From an uncultured Alistipes sp. (lineage in GTDB: Bacteria > Bacteroidota > Bacteroidia > Bacteroidales > Rikenellaceae): 23,815 nucleotides of DNA. The stretch's first letter is position 1. The number at the start of each line of letters is the position of its first letter. The position numbers were made by a program, and so were the translations under genes. Below, piece after piece: positions 8,289-16,165 of this stretch. The stretch spans positions 1-23,815 of the forward strand of contig UQYM01000038.1 of NCBI GenBank assembly GCA_900545315.1. The letters are read 5' to 3'. The notes beneath the pieces are model-generated. The model was not told the DNA's origin and made no database searches. It saw only the letters and a list, made by a program, of their open reading frames with translations.

Positions 8289-8310
8289 CTTATTAAATTA
8301 TTTTAATAAG
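8289..8310. terminator. AT-only inverted repeat at the end of the phage-type operon
   Basis: CTTATTAAA (8289-8297) and TTTAATAAG (8302-8310) form a perfect 9-bp stem with a four-base loop, 13 bases beyond the stop codon of the connector-like gene. It is weak on its own because it is nearly all A and T. It probably acts as an mRNA 3'-end stabiliser or an accessory to the strong terminator just beyond it. Confidence 0.4.
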
Positions 8311-8322
8311 ATAGCTGCCGCA

Positions 8323-8787
8323 TTAGAGAATAAATCCTCCTTTGAACAGCAGGCATTTGCGTAGATTCTGTTCAGCGTCGTATTCGGGGTAGAGTTCCGG
8401 GTGGGCTTCGACCTGTTCGATGGCGTGGTCCACCAGCCGATCGGCGGTGTTGCGGGCGTGTCGACGAAGCCGTTCTTGTTGACGAATCGATGCGGCGGAA
8501 CCATAATCGGTTTTTCCTTGCAGAATGCCTGTAGTGCCGAGTACGGCACACATTTCGTCAATCACCATGCACCGGACATAGTAGGCCAACGGCGCTTTGA
8601 GATAGTCGGTGATGAACTCAGCATAGCGACTTTCATTCAGTTGATCGTACAGATCGCCGAAGATCGGTTTGAGATGTTGCAGTTGGGCCGCTTCGATGAT
8701 CGAAGGACGAATGAGCTCTTCGCGAAATTGTTCTGTGGCGGGGAAGGCAATTTCGAGTACCTCCGCCGGTGTAATCAGCAGTTCCAT
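8323..8787 (-). CDS. Phage head-tail connector/adaptor-like protein
   Basis: A 154-aa, mostly helical protein with no signal peptide. It lies directly after the portal gene with a gap of only two bases, the place where tailed phages keep their gp6/gp15-type head-tail adaptor. The helical pattern (IIEAAQLQHLKPIFGDLYDQL; FITDYLKAPLAYYVRCMVIDEM; a basic helix RQQERLRRHARN) resembles small Bacteroidetes phage proteins of the DUF6712 kind, though this is recognition by style only. Such proteins form a ring under the portal that closes the filled head. It is the last gene of the virion operon; both terminator structures follow. Confidence 0.5.
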   Translation of the reverse strand: MELLITPAEVLEIAFPATEQFREELIRPSIIEAAQLQHLKPIFGDLYDQLNESRYAEFITDYLKAPLAYYVRCMVIDEMCAVLGTTGILQGKTDYGSAASIRQQERLRRHARNTADRLVDHAIEQVEAHPELYPEYDAEQNLRKCLLFKGGFIL

Positions 8788-8789
8788 AA

Positions 8790-10025
8790 TCAGTCGATGT
8801 TACGAAGGGCATATTTGGTGATTTGGGCGAGGAAGAGATTCTGATCCGGATCCTCTGTATCGTAATCCAAACCGTCTGCTCGTCTGGCTTCCCACACTTT
8901 CATGTAGAGCGGTTTGGAGCGAGTGGGCGGTCGGTTGATCACCTGCATGGAGGAGGCGTCGCAACCCAGGATTTGGTTGATGATGATCTGAATCGGTTCG
9001 AGCAGCTCCTGCTGAGCCCCCAGAATGAGGGTATTCAAGGCGATTTCATACTCTTGCAGGATCCGCTCGGAACTGAAGCCGGAGAGGTAGTCCAATCCGC
9101 TGAGTGAACGAAACCAGGAGTGTGCGACGACAATATCCGTGACGGCCTGGTCGTGCAGATTTTTCCAATCTCCCTCGTTGGTAGAGGTGATAGGGACGAA
9201 TTTCGAGTTGTCGGCCTCTTCGGCGTTTTTGACCATGAACATCACTTGACCAGGTTGACCGGCGAATCGTTTTTCTGCAGCGCGGATGATCTCGTAAGCA
9301 TCCTGTTCGTTGTCTACATTGCCATCCAGCACCATGATACCCGATAATTGGAAGGAGTTGTCCAACCGGCTGATGTTCCATTTGTCGGTCTTGTAGGCGA
9401 TGGCGGAGACATTCATGCCGGCGATATAGGGGGGAAGGCCGTAGTGTTCGAACATCGGCTCATAATCTTTGTAGTGAAAGATGGATCGCAGGGTGCCGTC
9501 TGGGAAGGTTTCGAAAAGGGGATACAACGGAAGTTGTTTGGCATCGGCGGGGGTAAACTGTGTCCAATTGTGGTGTAGTAAGAGATGTTTCCCATCCTTG
9601 GCCAGGCGGCATTTCGAAGCATCTTGATGGAACAGCGAGAGAAAATCGTGGTTAGCGGTTGTGACAATTTCGAGAAACGCGTTCCCGAAAAGGGATTTAT
9701 CGAAAGCCAGTTTGTTGAAGATTTGTCGCAGGGTCTCTCCCTGGCCGTTGGCTGATTCGATAAAACGAGCCAAACGGGGGATGTCGTCATCGAAGATGAA
9801 CCCTTTGCCGGAGATGTAGTCGGCCTTGTCGTTGATGATTCGTCGATGTGTGGTCGATCGTCGGGCCATTAGGGCCAGCGCCTCCGGGAACAGATTGTCA
9901 TCTCCCCACCGCCAGTATTGTGTAGATCCGGTGACGGAACTTCCTTGCGCCACAAAGGGGTTGATTCGGTTATGGGGCAGGAAGAGTTTACCCGTGCCGG
10001 TATGATCGGAATTTTTCTTTTTCAT
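8790..10025 (-). CDS. Phage portal protein
   Basis: A 411-aa protein with portal features: an N-terminal segment placing a trimmed linker before WGDDNLFPEALALMARRSTTHRRIINDKADYISGKG, a middle domain in which a region of short strands precedes the clip, and a late helical stretch FSSERILQEYEIALNTLILGAQQELLEPIQIIINQIL. That stretch corresponds to the crown/stem helix of PBSX/SPP1-type portals. Twelve copies normally form the ring through which DNA enters and leaves the capsid. The length is typical of a short, complete portal. A GC-rich hairpin (10040-10082) separates it from the tail-tube-like gene upstream, which could lower its expression relative to capsid. Normally a portal gene precedes protease and capsid; here it follows them. 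Confidence 0.8.
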   Translation of the reverse strand: MKKKNSDHTGTGKLFLPHNRINPFVAQGSSVTGSTQYWRWGDDNLFPEALALMARRSTTHRRIINDKADYISGKGFIFDDDIPRLARFIESANGQGETLRQIFNKLAFDKSLFGNAFLEIVTTANHDFLSLFHQDASKCRLAKDGKHLLLHHNWTQFTPADAKQLPLYPLFETFPDGTLRSIFHYKDYEPMFEHYGLPPYIAGMNVSAIAYKTDKWNISRLDNSFQLSGIMVLDGNVDNEQDAYEIIRAAEKRFAGQPGQVMFMVKNAEEADNSKFVPITSTNEGDWKNLHDQAVTDIVVAHSWFRSLSGLDYLSGFSSERILQEYEIALNTLILGAQQELLEPIQIIINQILGCDASSMQVINRPPTRSKPLYMKVWEARRADGLDYDTEDPDQNLFLAQITKYALRNID

Positions 10026-10039
10026 ATTGGGATAAAATA

Positions 10040-10082
10040 ATCCGGGTACGGGCCGGTATTAAACGACGTGCCGTACCCGGAT
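10040..10082 (-). terminator. Hairpin upstream of the portal gene (attenuator or partial terminator)
   Basis: ATCCGGGTACGG (10040-10051) and CCGTACCCGGAT (10071-10082) make a perfect, GC-rich 12-bp stem with a 19-base loop. On the minus strand the stem is followed by TATTTTATC and then the portal ATG 15 bases later. The T tract is interrupted, so partial read-through is likely. Alternatively it could protect the capsid mRNA's 3' end after processing. Confidence 0.65.
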
Positions 10083-10091
10083 GGTGAAAGG

Positions 10092-10616
10092 TTAGAAGAG
10101 CGTGTCGAAGTCGTCGATGAAGGGGATTGCCAGATCGGTATCGAGACTTCGCAGGACGATCGTGGCTGTAGTCTCTTCGCGCAGCTGTTTGCCGGTAGTG
10201 GAGGTGACTGATTCTATGCGCAGAGGGCGCTCTTTTTCGAAGCGGGGAGAGTATCCCACCAGAAAGATGTCGTCGTTCATGGTTCGCACGACGGCGATTA
10301 CCCCCTCTTCGGAGAGGCTGAGGATGGAATCCAGCGCGGCGATGGAATCGCTTCCCATTTTATCGAGCACGAACCGCAATTCGTGTGTGACTACCGGAGA
10401 GTGGTGGACGAGCGAGATACTTTCACTGTATTCGGCCTCATCTTCCCGAAATTCGTATTTGGTGAATTTCTTCTCTGCGGCGAGCGTTAATTCGAACAGG
10501 GCACGATCCTCTTCGCTGTAGCTGACGCTGGTCACATCGCTTGCGGCGATGAGGCCGAGGGTGCGGATGCCGCCATTTTTGCGTTCCGCTTTTCTTTGGT
10601 AACCGATTAATGCCAT
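10092..10616 (-). CDS. Phage virion protein, tail-tube-like
   Basis: A 174-aa, beta-rich protein with no signal peptide. The opening GLIAASDVTSVSYSEEDRALF and the closing pattern VAVVRTMNDDIFLVGYSPR, then STTGKQLREETTATIVL, then a short acidic tail, resemble the tail-tube or major-tail style of small virion proteins in Bacteroidetes prophages. There, VIVVVKT-NGKY-type strands are followed by a Gly/Thr-rich turn. It sits 18 bases after the capsid gene and before the portal hairpin, so it is likely made in high amounts with capsid. A head-decoration or head-completion protein is the main alternative. I do not see a diagnostic motif, so the assignment rests on fold style and position. Confidence 0.4.
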   Translation of the reverse strand: MALIGYQRKAERKNGGIRTLGLIAASDVTSVSYSEEDRALFELTLAAEKKFTKYEFREDEAEYSESISLVHHSPVVTHELRFVLDKMGSDSIAALDSILSLSEEGVIAVVRTMNDDIFLVGYSPRFEKERPLRIESVTSTTGKQLREETTATIVLRSLDTDLAIPFIDDFDTLF

Positions 10617-10634
10617 AGATGTTGACTTTTAAGG

Positions 10635-11630
10635 TTAGGCAACGGTGGTTGAGGCCATTGAGACCAGTTCGGGCAACAGGTAGTCGCAGCCTGCCATAAA
10701 GACGGCACGTTGACGGTTTTCCATCTGATCCGGGTTGTACCACATGCGCACTTCGGTTCCCGGGAAGTCGGCAGTATTGACGGCGAGAGCGAGGTTCCGG
10801 CGGTCGGTCAGGATGGCGAACGACTGGGGCAGGTCGGTCAGCTCCTTCAAGTAGGATGAGATCTGCACATCAACGACTGGAATTCCGCGGAATGAGACAC
10901 CCTCACGGCCGTTCTGTTTGGCCAGATAGGCTGATTCCAGGATGACATTGTCGAGCTCCTCTTCGTATTTGGCGTAGATGTCGGACGAGACGAGGTAGAC
11001 CAGATTGCCTTGAGATTTGAACGCTTTGAGCAGGTCCGATGCATTGTCCCAAACCTGTTTGAGCAGGGCTTCGGCGGCATCGGCAGCGTCAGTGGCGAAA
11101 GTTGCGCCGATCGAGACATTTTTGATGTCGTTTTCGGTCTCGCCGGCATCGGCTGTCAGTCGTTTCAGAAAACCGTCGAAGGTGTTGAGTTTATCGGCAC
11201 GGTCGGTATCACCGAGCCACATGGTTGCGCGGATGCTTTCTGCGATGGACTCTTTGAACAGGGCGGTTTCAGCGGCTTCGAGTTCGGTTCCGGAGAGGTC
11301 GTCGAGGTTGACGTCTGAACGGTTGGTGATCAACTCGTACACCATGTTGAAGTAATCATCGGCTGAGTAGCCCACTTCGGCTTTCACTTTGGAGAGCTGG
11401 ATGGTTTTCTGGTATTTGGATGCCGCGCTGCCGCCGTTCCAACCGCTGGTGGTATATTTCTGCAGAATATCTCCGGCCCGTTTCCAGAACTGCAGGGTGG
11501 TGGGTACCGGCATGTTGTACATGATTTTGATTCCGAGGGCGGCTGCATCGGGGCCGGTCAACATGGGGCGGAAGAAGATGGTTTCGAGATCGCGACCGGT
11601 GTAGGTTTTTGGATTTTCGATTTTTGCCAT
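10635..11630 (-). CDS. Major capsid protein (HK97-fold-like)
   Basis: A 331-aa protein immediately following the protease-scaffold gene, the conserved place for a major capsid protein. The C-terminal half has the expected pattern: LVYLVSSDIYAKYEEEL, then VSFRGIPVVDV (the 'F-x-GIPV' strand common in HK97-fold capsids), FAILTDRRNLALAV, and an end strand MENRQRAVFMAGCDYLLPELV. The N-terminal ~60 residues (TYTGRDLETIFFRPMLTGPD...) could be an N-arm or delta-like segment. Many copies form the shell. Spacing of 18 bases to the next gene and 50 bases from the previous one is consistent with one operon. No premature stop or frameshift is seen. Confidence 0.72.
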   Translation of the reverse strand: MAKIENPKTYTGRDLETIFFRPMLTGPDAAALGIKIMYNMPVPTTLQFWKRAGDILQKYTTSGWNGGSAASKYQKTIQLSKVKAEVGYSADDYFNMVYELITNRSDVNLDDLSGTELEAAETALFKESIAESIRATMWLGDTDRADKLNTFDGFLKRLTADAGETENDIKNVSIGATFATDAADAAEALLKQVWDNASDLLKAFKSQGNLVYLVSSDIYAKYEEELDNVILESAYLAKQNGREGVSFRGIPVVDVQISSYLKELTDLPQSFAILTDRRNLALAVNTADFPGTEVRMWYNPDQMENRQRAVFMAGCDYLLPELVSMASTTVA

Positions 11631-11680
11631 GATAAAATGATTGATTGGTTAGTAAAAAAGGTTTTGAAAATAGGTGTGAT

Positions 11681-12703
11681 CTATTTGAAGTTTCGGATGT
11701 CTTCGTTGTAGGAGTGGGCGTTGGCCGATATTTTCCGTTCGACAGGTGACGGATCTTCTCGGGCTAACGTTTGCGTAGGGTAGGCCTTCAAGCGGGCGTT
11801 CTCTGCTTCCAGTGAGGCGATCTGTGCCTTGAGCGAGACGATCTCCTGCTGGTAGTTTTGTGCAGGACTGGGCTCGGATTGAGATGGCGTCTGCTTGGCC
11901 TCCGGTACAGGTGCAGCTGTATTGCTCGGGGTATTGTCAGGGGAGTTGTCTGATGTGGGGGTGAGTGATGTTTCGGATGGTGCCAAGCCGAGCAGGTCGA
12001 GCATGGCATGCCAATGTTGTTTAAGTGTCATGGGATTTGTATTTGGATTGAAGTTTAACGGAAGCTCTGCCAGTGTGTCGCATAATGTGCGAAAGACGGC
12101 GTGATTGGTAATGGGTTGTGCGGTGAAGATTCGGTCGATGAGCCCGGCTTGGAGGGCTTCCTCGGGGGATAACCAGCGGCCGTTCCCTTGGTTGTACTCC
12201 ATCAGTTCGATGAAATGGGCAATAGGTAGTCCGGAACGTGTTGCGTAGATGTTGGCGATTCGTTCATCGGTTTTGAGAAGCATTTTGGCGGTTTCGTCGA
12301 GGGCTGTGGCATTGCCTTCCGAGTTGCAGCTGGCCCGATGGATGAGGTAGAGCCCGTTGGCAGACATTTCGCGTTTTCCGGGAGAGGCTGCCTGTGCGAT
12401 AATCGTAGCGGCAGAGGCGGTATAGCCGTAGCAGCGGGTTGTGATAGGGCAATCAAGGGATTGTAGTGCGTCGAAAATCAGCAGTGCGTCGTTCACATCT
12501 CCACCGGTTGAGCGGATGTGTACTGTCAGTGCGGTGATCTGTTGTGTTTGGAGCTTGTCGAGTTGTTGTTTGAACTCGGCATACGTTGAACAGCTTTTTT
12601 TTGAAATGTCAGGCGAGTCTGGGTTGTAGAGCCCGATAACTCCTTCAATTGAGATTTCAGCTGTTTGGTTTGCGAGGTTCGTGATGGTGATGTTTCCTTT
12701 CAT
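11681..12703 (-). CDS. ClpP-like prohead protease fused to a scaffold-like C-terminus
   Basis: A 340-aa two-part protein. Residues 1-195 are an S14/ClpP-type serine protease: oxyanion segment STGGDV (65-70), nucleophile Ser97 in YTASAAT, His122 in LIHRAS, and the closing block LSPEEALQAGLID. At the place where ClpP has its catalytic Asp (ERD-x-F-x-S) the sequence reads G-N-G-R-W-L-S, so the third residue is not obvious. Residues ~240-283 are a Pro/Ser/Thr-rich linker and 284-306 a short coiled coil (EIVSLKAQIASLEAENARLK), followed by a basic tail. Protease-scaffold fusions just upstream of capsid are common in tailed phages: the C-terminus templates prohead assembly and the protease then removes it. 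A start upstream of MKGNITITN is not supported. Confidence 0.82.
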   Translation of the reverse strand: MKGNITITNLANQTAEISIEGVIGLYNPDSPDISKKSCSTYAEFKQQLDKLQTQQITALTVHIRSTGGDVNDALLIFDALQSLDCPITTRCYGYTASAATIIAQAASPGKREMSANGLYLIHRASCNSEGNATALDETAKMLLKTDERIANIYATRSGLPIAHFIELMEYNQGNGRWLSPEEALQAGLIDRIFTAQPITNHAVFRTLCDTLAELPLNFNPNTNPMTLKQHWHAMLDLLGLAPSETSLTPTSDNSPDNTPSNTAAPVPEAKQTPSQSEPSPAQNYQQEIVSLKAQIASLEAENARLKAYPTQTLAREDPSPVERKISANAHSYNEDIRNFK

Positions 12704-12722
12704 GGGCAGGCGGGTTGGATGG

Positions 12723-12992
12723 TTAGCAAAGATTGACGTTTTTGTAGTAGTACATGCATTTGCGGATATATTCGTAGGAGCAGGAGAAGATTTCGGTAGC
12801 TTTCCACATGGCGTCGATTTTTTTGTAGCCTAATTGGAGCAGGGAGTTGACGTATTCGCGTACCGAGAGCACTTTGCATCGGGTTGCATCGACCACTCCG
12901 ATTTCGATCAGTTTGGTGATCAGCTCTTCGGGAGTCATTTGCGGGTATCGCTGCAAGAGCTGTTTGGAGAGTTTTTTTTCGTATATGGTCAT
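12723..12992 (-). CDS. Small helical protein of the virion operon, possible helix-turn-helix
   Basis: An 89-aa protein predicted to be entirely helical, with a segment GYKKIDAMWKATEIFSCSY that could form a helix-turn-helix followed by a Tyr-rich end (YIRKCMYYYK). It lies between the tail-side genes and the protease, 19 bases before the latter. Candidate roles are a small DNA-binding regulator, a terminase-small-subunit-like protein or a minor head protein; I do not recognise a family. The start at 12992 is the only ATG that keeps the full helical pattern. It is too short for motif-level certainty. Confidence 0.5.
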   Translation of the reverse strand: MTIYEKKLSKQLLQRYPQMTPEELITKLIEIGVVDATRCKVLSVREYVNSLLQLGYKKIDAMWKATEIFSCSYEYIRKCMYYYKNVNLC

Positions 12993-13041
12993 GGATGAGG
13001 AGTATAGAAGTGAAACAAGTAGAAAATGGTAGAATGGAAAT

Positions 13042-13665
13042 TTAGAAGGAGGCTAATTCGACCACACTTTTCACTGCTTTTTGGGCTTCGGTGATCTCTG
13101 ATTCCAGCACATAGACTTTGAGCGAGGAGAGTTTTTGGTCAACGATCTGTTCGACATCGTTTCGGGAGATGTCGGTTTCGTTTGCAGCTGGAGAATCTAT
13201 GCTAAAGGTTTTGGATCGCAGATTCCGGGTTGCGGATGACCGAACGTAGGTATCGACAGGTGATCCGATGATTTCAGCGGGTTGCATCATTTGACTGTCG
13301 ATATGGAGACGGCTTTGCAAGGTTCTCCAATTGAGCTTCGAGACGGGGACCATCCCGTTAGTTGTAAGATTGGAGAGAGTTTGATTCTCCAAGGTGTTAC
13401 TTTCAGCAAAGCGTTGTTTAGACGTTTCGGTATCAGGTATGACAGGTTGCTCTACATTATTGTTAGGAGGATTCGTCTGTGATACGGTTGTAGTGGAGAA
13501 TTGGATATTAGCCCTGCTGAGTGAAGGAACGGGAGAGTCTCGGATCGCGTCACCGTCCGTAACGGTAAGATCGATGGTAGGAATTTGGGAAGAGGTGATT
13601 TCGGGTGTAATCGGATCTTTTTGCCACTCTTCGGGTAGCAGAATATGAAATAGGATTTCAGCCAT
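13042..13665 (-). CDS. Phage-associated low-complexity protein with coiled-coil-like C-terminus
   Basis: A 207-aa protein whose first ~20 residues are ordered (MAEILFHILLPEEWQKDP). Residues ~25-125 are rich in Ser, Thr, Asn, Pro and Gln with no obvious fold. The C-terminal ~40 residues (ISRNDVEQIVDQKLSS, then KVYVLESEITEAQKAVKSVV) resemble the V-x-x-YV-ESE-T-x-x-Q ending I associate with tail-fibre or tape-measure-adjacent proteins of Bacteroidetes prophages. The start is four bases after the stop of the large tail gene, so the two are translationally linked. It might be a shortened tail-fibre or tape-measure relic, or a flexible tail-tip component. Function unknown. Confidence 0.55.
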   Translation of the reverse strand: MAEILFHILLPEEWQKDPITPEITSSQIPTIDLTVTDGDAIRDSPVPSLSRANIQFSTTTVSQTNPPNNNVEQPVIPDTETSKQRFAESNTLENQTLSNLTTNGMVPVSKLNWRTLQSRLHIDSQMMQPAEIIGSPVDTYVRSSATRNLRSKTFSIDSPAANETDISRNDVEQIVDQKLSSLKVYVLESEITEAQKAVKSVVELASF

Positions 13666-13668
13666 GGT

Positions 13669-16077
13669 TTAGATGAGTGTAATGAAGATACATTTTGTTG
13701 AACCGGTACGTTGAGGTTGGTAATCGACGATCTCTTCGAGGCGACAATAGATCTCTTCACCATTGATTTTCAGTTTGAACAGTGCGCGAAAATCGTGAAG
13801 AAGGTCGTTTGGCAGCATAAAGGGTTCGATCTCTTCGGGTGTCAGGTCGAGGTAGAGGGTAATCCGGCGTCCGTTGTTGTACAGTTCGATGTTTTGGTCG
13901 TAGTAACTGTGAAGGCCTTGCAATCCATCTCGATCTTCGAAACACAAGGTAAAGGGAGACGAACCGGTATGGTGGAATGCAATGAGTGGGAATTGGTTGG
14001 TATAGAGGGGCCAGCCCCACGATTCGCCTGCGGGAAGGGTTTGGATGCCATTGAATCGAACGATTTTGGCAGGGAAGTTCAGGCTTTCGGTATTGGTGGC
14101 TTCTCCCAATCGGTCGCGGTCTCCGGCTTGGACGAGTGAAGCGGATGGTGCATCGGGATAGCTACCGGTTTGGTTTAATGATGCGGTAAAGAGCGGATTG
14201 TAGTAGGTATTGGCTCCCTCTTTGGCGAATCGATTGAGAATGGGTGTACTCCAGCGTCCCAATATCTCTTTGTTAGCGGAGTCCCATCGGGCGACGCTAC
14301 CATCTCCGGACTGGTATTGTAGGACAAACACTTGGGAGAGGTCGGCACCGAGCTCTTCGATATGAAGAGGCTTGTGTAGATCGGTTCTATCGCTCCAGTC
14401 TATGAGTTGTTGTGTATAGAACTGTTCTCGTGGTTCGACAAAGATGGTTTTCGAGAGGGTATCGGTATAGAAATAGAGGTTGAAGAGTTGTTTGATCGCG
14501 TTGATGAATTCGATTTGTCGAATTTGGTGAGCTGCGACATCGGCGAAGGTGATGGTTGTACCTTCACAGGGGTGGGGATTGAACAGCGGGCGGACAGAGA
14601 TTTCATTGGAGAGGGTTAGTTTCATGCCGGGATCTGCCCCTCCGAAGTAGATCAGATCGAAATAGTGGGGCTGTGAGGGGAGAACTTCACTGGCTGCACT
14701 TTGAAGTTTGACTGCGATATCGATTTGTCCGGTTTCGCTGACATAGCCGTCATAGAGAGCCCAGTCTTTGTCGTAGGGTGTATAGGTCCCGTCGGTCGAG
14801 AGAATCCACAGTTGGGGGTTGGTGATGTTTGCGTTAAGTTGGGTTGCAATGTCGGTTGAGCGGCTGGAGAAGGTTTTGAGTGTGACGGTTTCGTAGTCGG
14901 AAGGTTGCAGTTGGGAGGGATCGGCAGAGGAGTTTGTAATTAGGTCGTACGTGAAGCGATAGTTGTTCCCGTCGATATGGTCAAAAACGATCAGCAGATA
15001 TCCCCGGTTGTCTTGGTATTCGGCACGTCGGTCTTCGTATCGGTTGAGCACTTTGAATGTTCGCTCGCTGTCGTCATCCAGGTAGATGCGGTTGAAGCAC
15101 TTGAGTTCGCTTCGGCTGGCGATTTGGTAGTCAGATCGATATTTGAGGTCGTATTCGAAGCCTACGGCCACTTTTTCTACGGGGCAGAATGCAATGCGAC
15201 CATCGATTTGACGGAAGGCATCGTTGTAATTATAGACATCCGAAAGGGTTTGCCCATTTTGAGTTTCATTGGGATCGGCACTATCGACGATATTGCCGAT
15301 GGAATTGAGAGAGGTGAGCGGATCAGCGTAGACTCTACCGAAACGGTCTGCGGTAGCTTCGGCTGGTTGGAATCTTTTGGCCAGGAATCCCATCCGTTCG
15401 AGCAGAAGGCCGGTATCTTTTTCTGGGTATGCTCCGCTGATGTAGAGTGAGTTGAAGAGGTCGCTTGCGAAGAATTGGGATTGGATGGTGTATCCTGCCT
15501 GTTTGGCGATCTGTTCCAGCAGACTTTTGACATGCAGAAACGGGTGATAATCCCGAAAGGTCAGCATGCGGACACTTTGTTGAATGGTTGTTGAGGGCAA
15601 CGTAAACCGATCCCGTTGTACCGGGAAGAATCGGACAGGATAGTCCCAGCTCCAACTTTGGTAGACGGTAGTGGCGCTGATGGTGGTTTCGAAGGGGATT
15701 TCAATTTCGTTGAACATTTGTTCTGCGGCCAGTTTGACCCACTCTTTGCCGGCCCCAATGATATTGATTTGGCACCAGGCGGATCCGTTTGCATCTTGTC
15801 CGCATCGGGAGATCATCGGAACACCTTCGATGATGGTGCATCCGTCTGCTTCGATCCGGGCCGTGTGCACTTGTTGGTTAAACATTTCTGGGGAGTGAAT
15901 TTCGGTGGCATTGCCGAGGATGAGGCAGTTGTGGGCGGTTAGCGGGATTTGGATTGTTTTGGTGTATCCGGTACGGCCGGTTTCGATTTCGGTGATCGAG
16001 GCGATGGAGAGGGAGATGGCGATTTGACTCTCTTGGGACAGGTCGATCTCTTGATTGTCGATAAAACATCGGATCAT
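13669..16077 (-). CDS. Large phage tail / baseplate-hub-like protein
   Basis: An 802-aa protein, the largest of the cassette, with no signal peptide or membrane segment. The N-terminus (MIRCFIDNQEIDLSQESQIAIS, then SITEIETGRTGYTKTIQIP) and the block FLHVKSLLEQIAKQAGYTI (about 180-200) match the style of tail-tip/baseplate proteins in Bacteroidetes prophages. The remainder is beta-rich with many aromatic and Asp/Asn residues. Comparable proteins sit downstream of the distal-tail gene and help form the hub that contacts the host. Here it follows the 335-aa tail gene by 88 bases and precedes the small coiled-coil gene by 3 bases. No tape-measure gene lies between the tail genes. It is too long to be a simple relic and has no internal stops. 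Confidence 0.6.
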   Translation of the reverse strand: MIRCFIDNQEIDLSQESQIAISLSIASITEIETGRTGYTKTIQIPLTAHNCLILGNATEIHSPEMFNQQVHTARIEADGCTIIEGVPMISRCGQDANGSAWCQINIIGAGKEWVKLAAEQMFNEIEIPFETTISATTVYQSWSWDYPVRFFPVQRDRFTLPSTTIQQSVRMLTFRDYHPFLHVKSLLEQIAKQAGYTIQSQFFASDLFNSLYISGAYPEKDTGLLLERMGFLAKRFQPAEATADRFGRVYADPLTSLNSIGNIVDSADPNETQNGQTLSDVYNYNDAFRQIDGRIAFCPVEKVAVGFEYDLKYRSDYQIASRSELKCFNRIYLDDDSERTFKVLNRYEDRRAEYQDNRGYLLIVFDHIDGNNYRFTYDLITNSSADPSQLQPSDYETVTLKTFSSRSTDIATQLNANITNPQLWILSTDGTYTPYDKDWALYDGYVSETGQIDIAVKLQSAASEVLPSQPHYFDLIYFGGADPGMKLTLSNEISVRPLFNPHPCEGTTITFADVAAHQIRQIEFINAIKQLFNLYFYTDTLSKTIFVEPREQFYTQQLIDWSDRTDLHKPLHIEELGADLSQVFVLQYQSGDGSVARWDSANKEILGRWSTPILNRFAKEGANTYYNPLFTASLNQTGSYPDAPSASLVQAGDRDRLGEATNTESLNFPAKIVRFNGIQTLPAGESWGWPLYTNQFPLIAFHHTGSSPFTLCFEDRDGLQGLHSYYDQNIELYNNGRRITLYLDLTPEEIEPFMLPNDLLHDFRALFKLKINGEEIYCRLEEIVDYQPQRTGSTKCIFITLI

Positions 16078-16165
16078 GAGTTTGGATTTTGATTGGGAAG
16101 AGGAGGTTTTGGATAGGAGAAGGCGAACTGCAAAAAAATGGCTAAGTAGAGAGAGAGGGGATACT

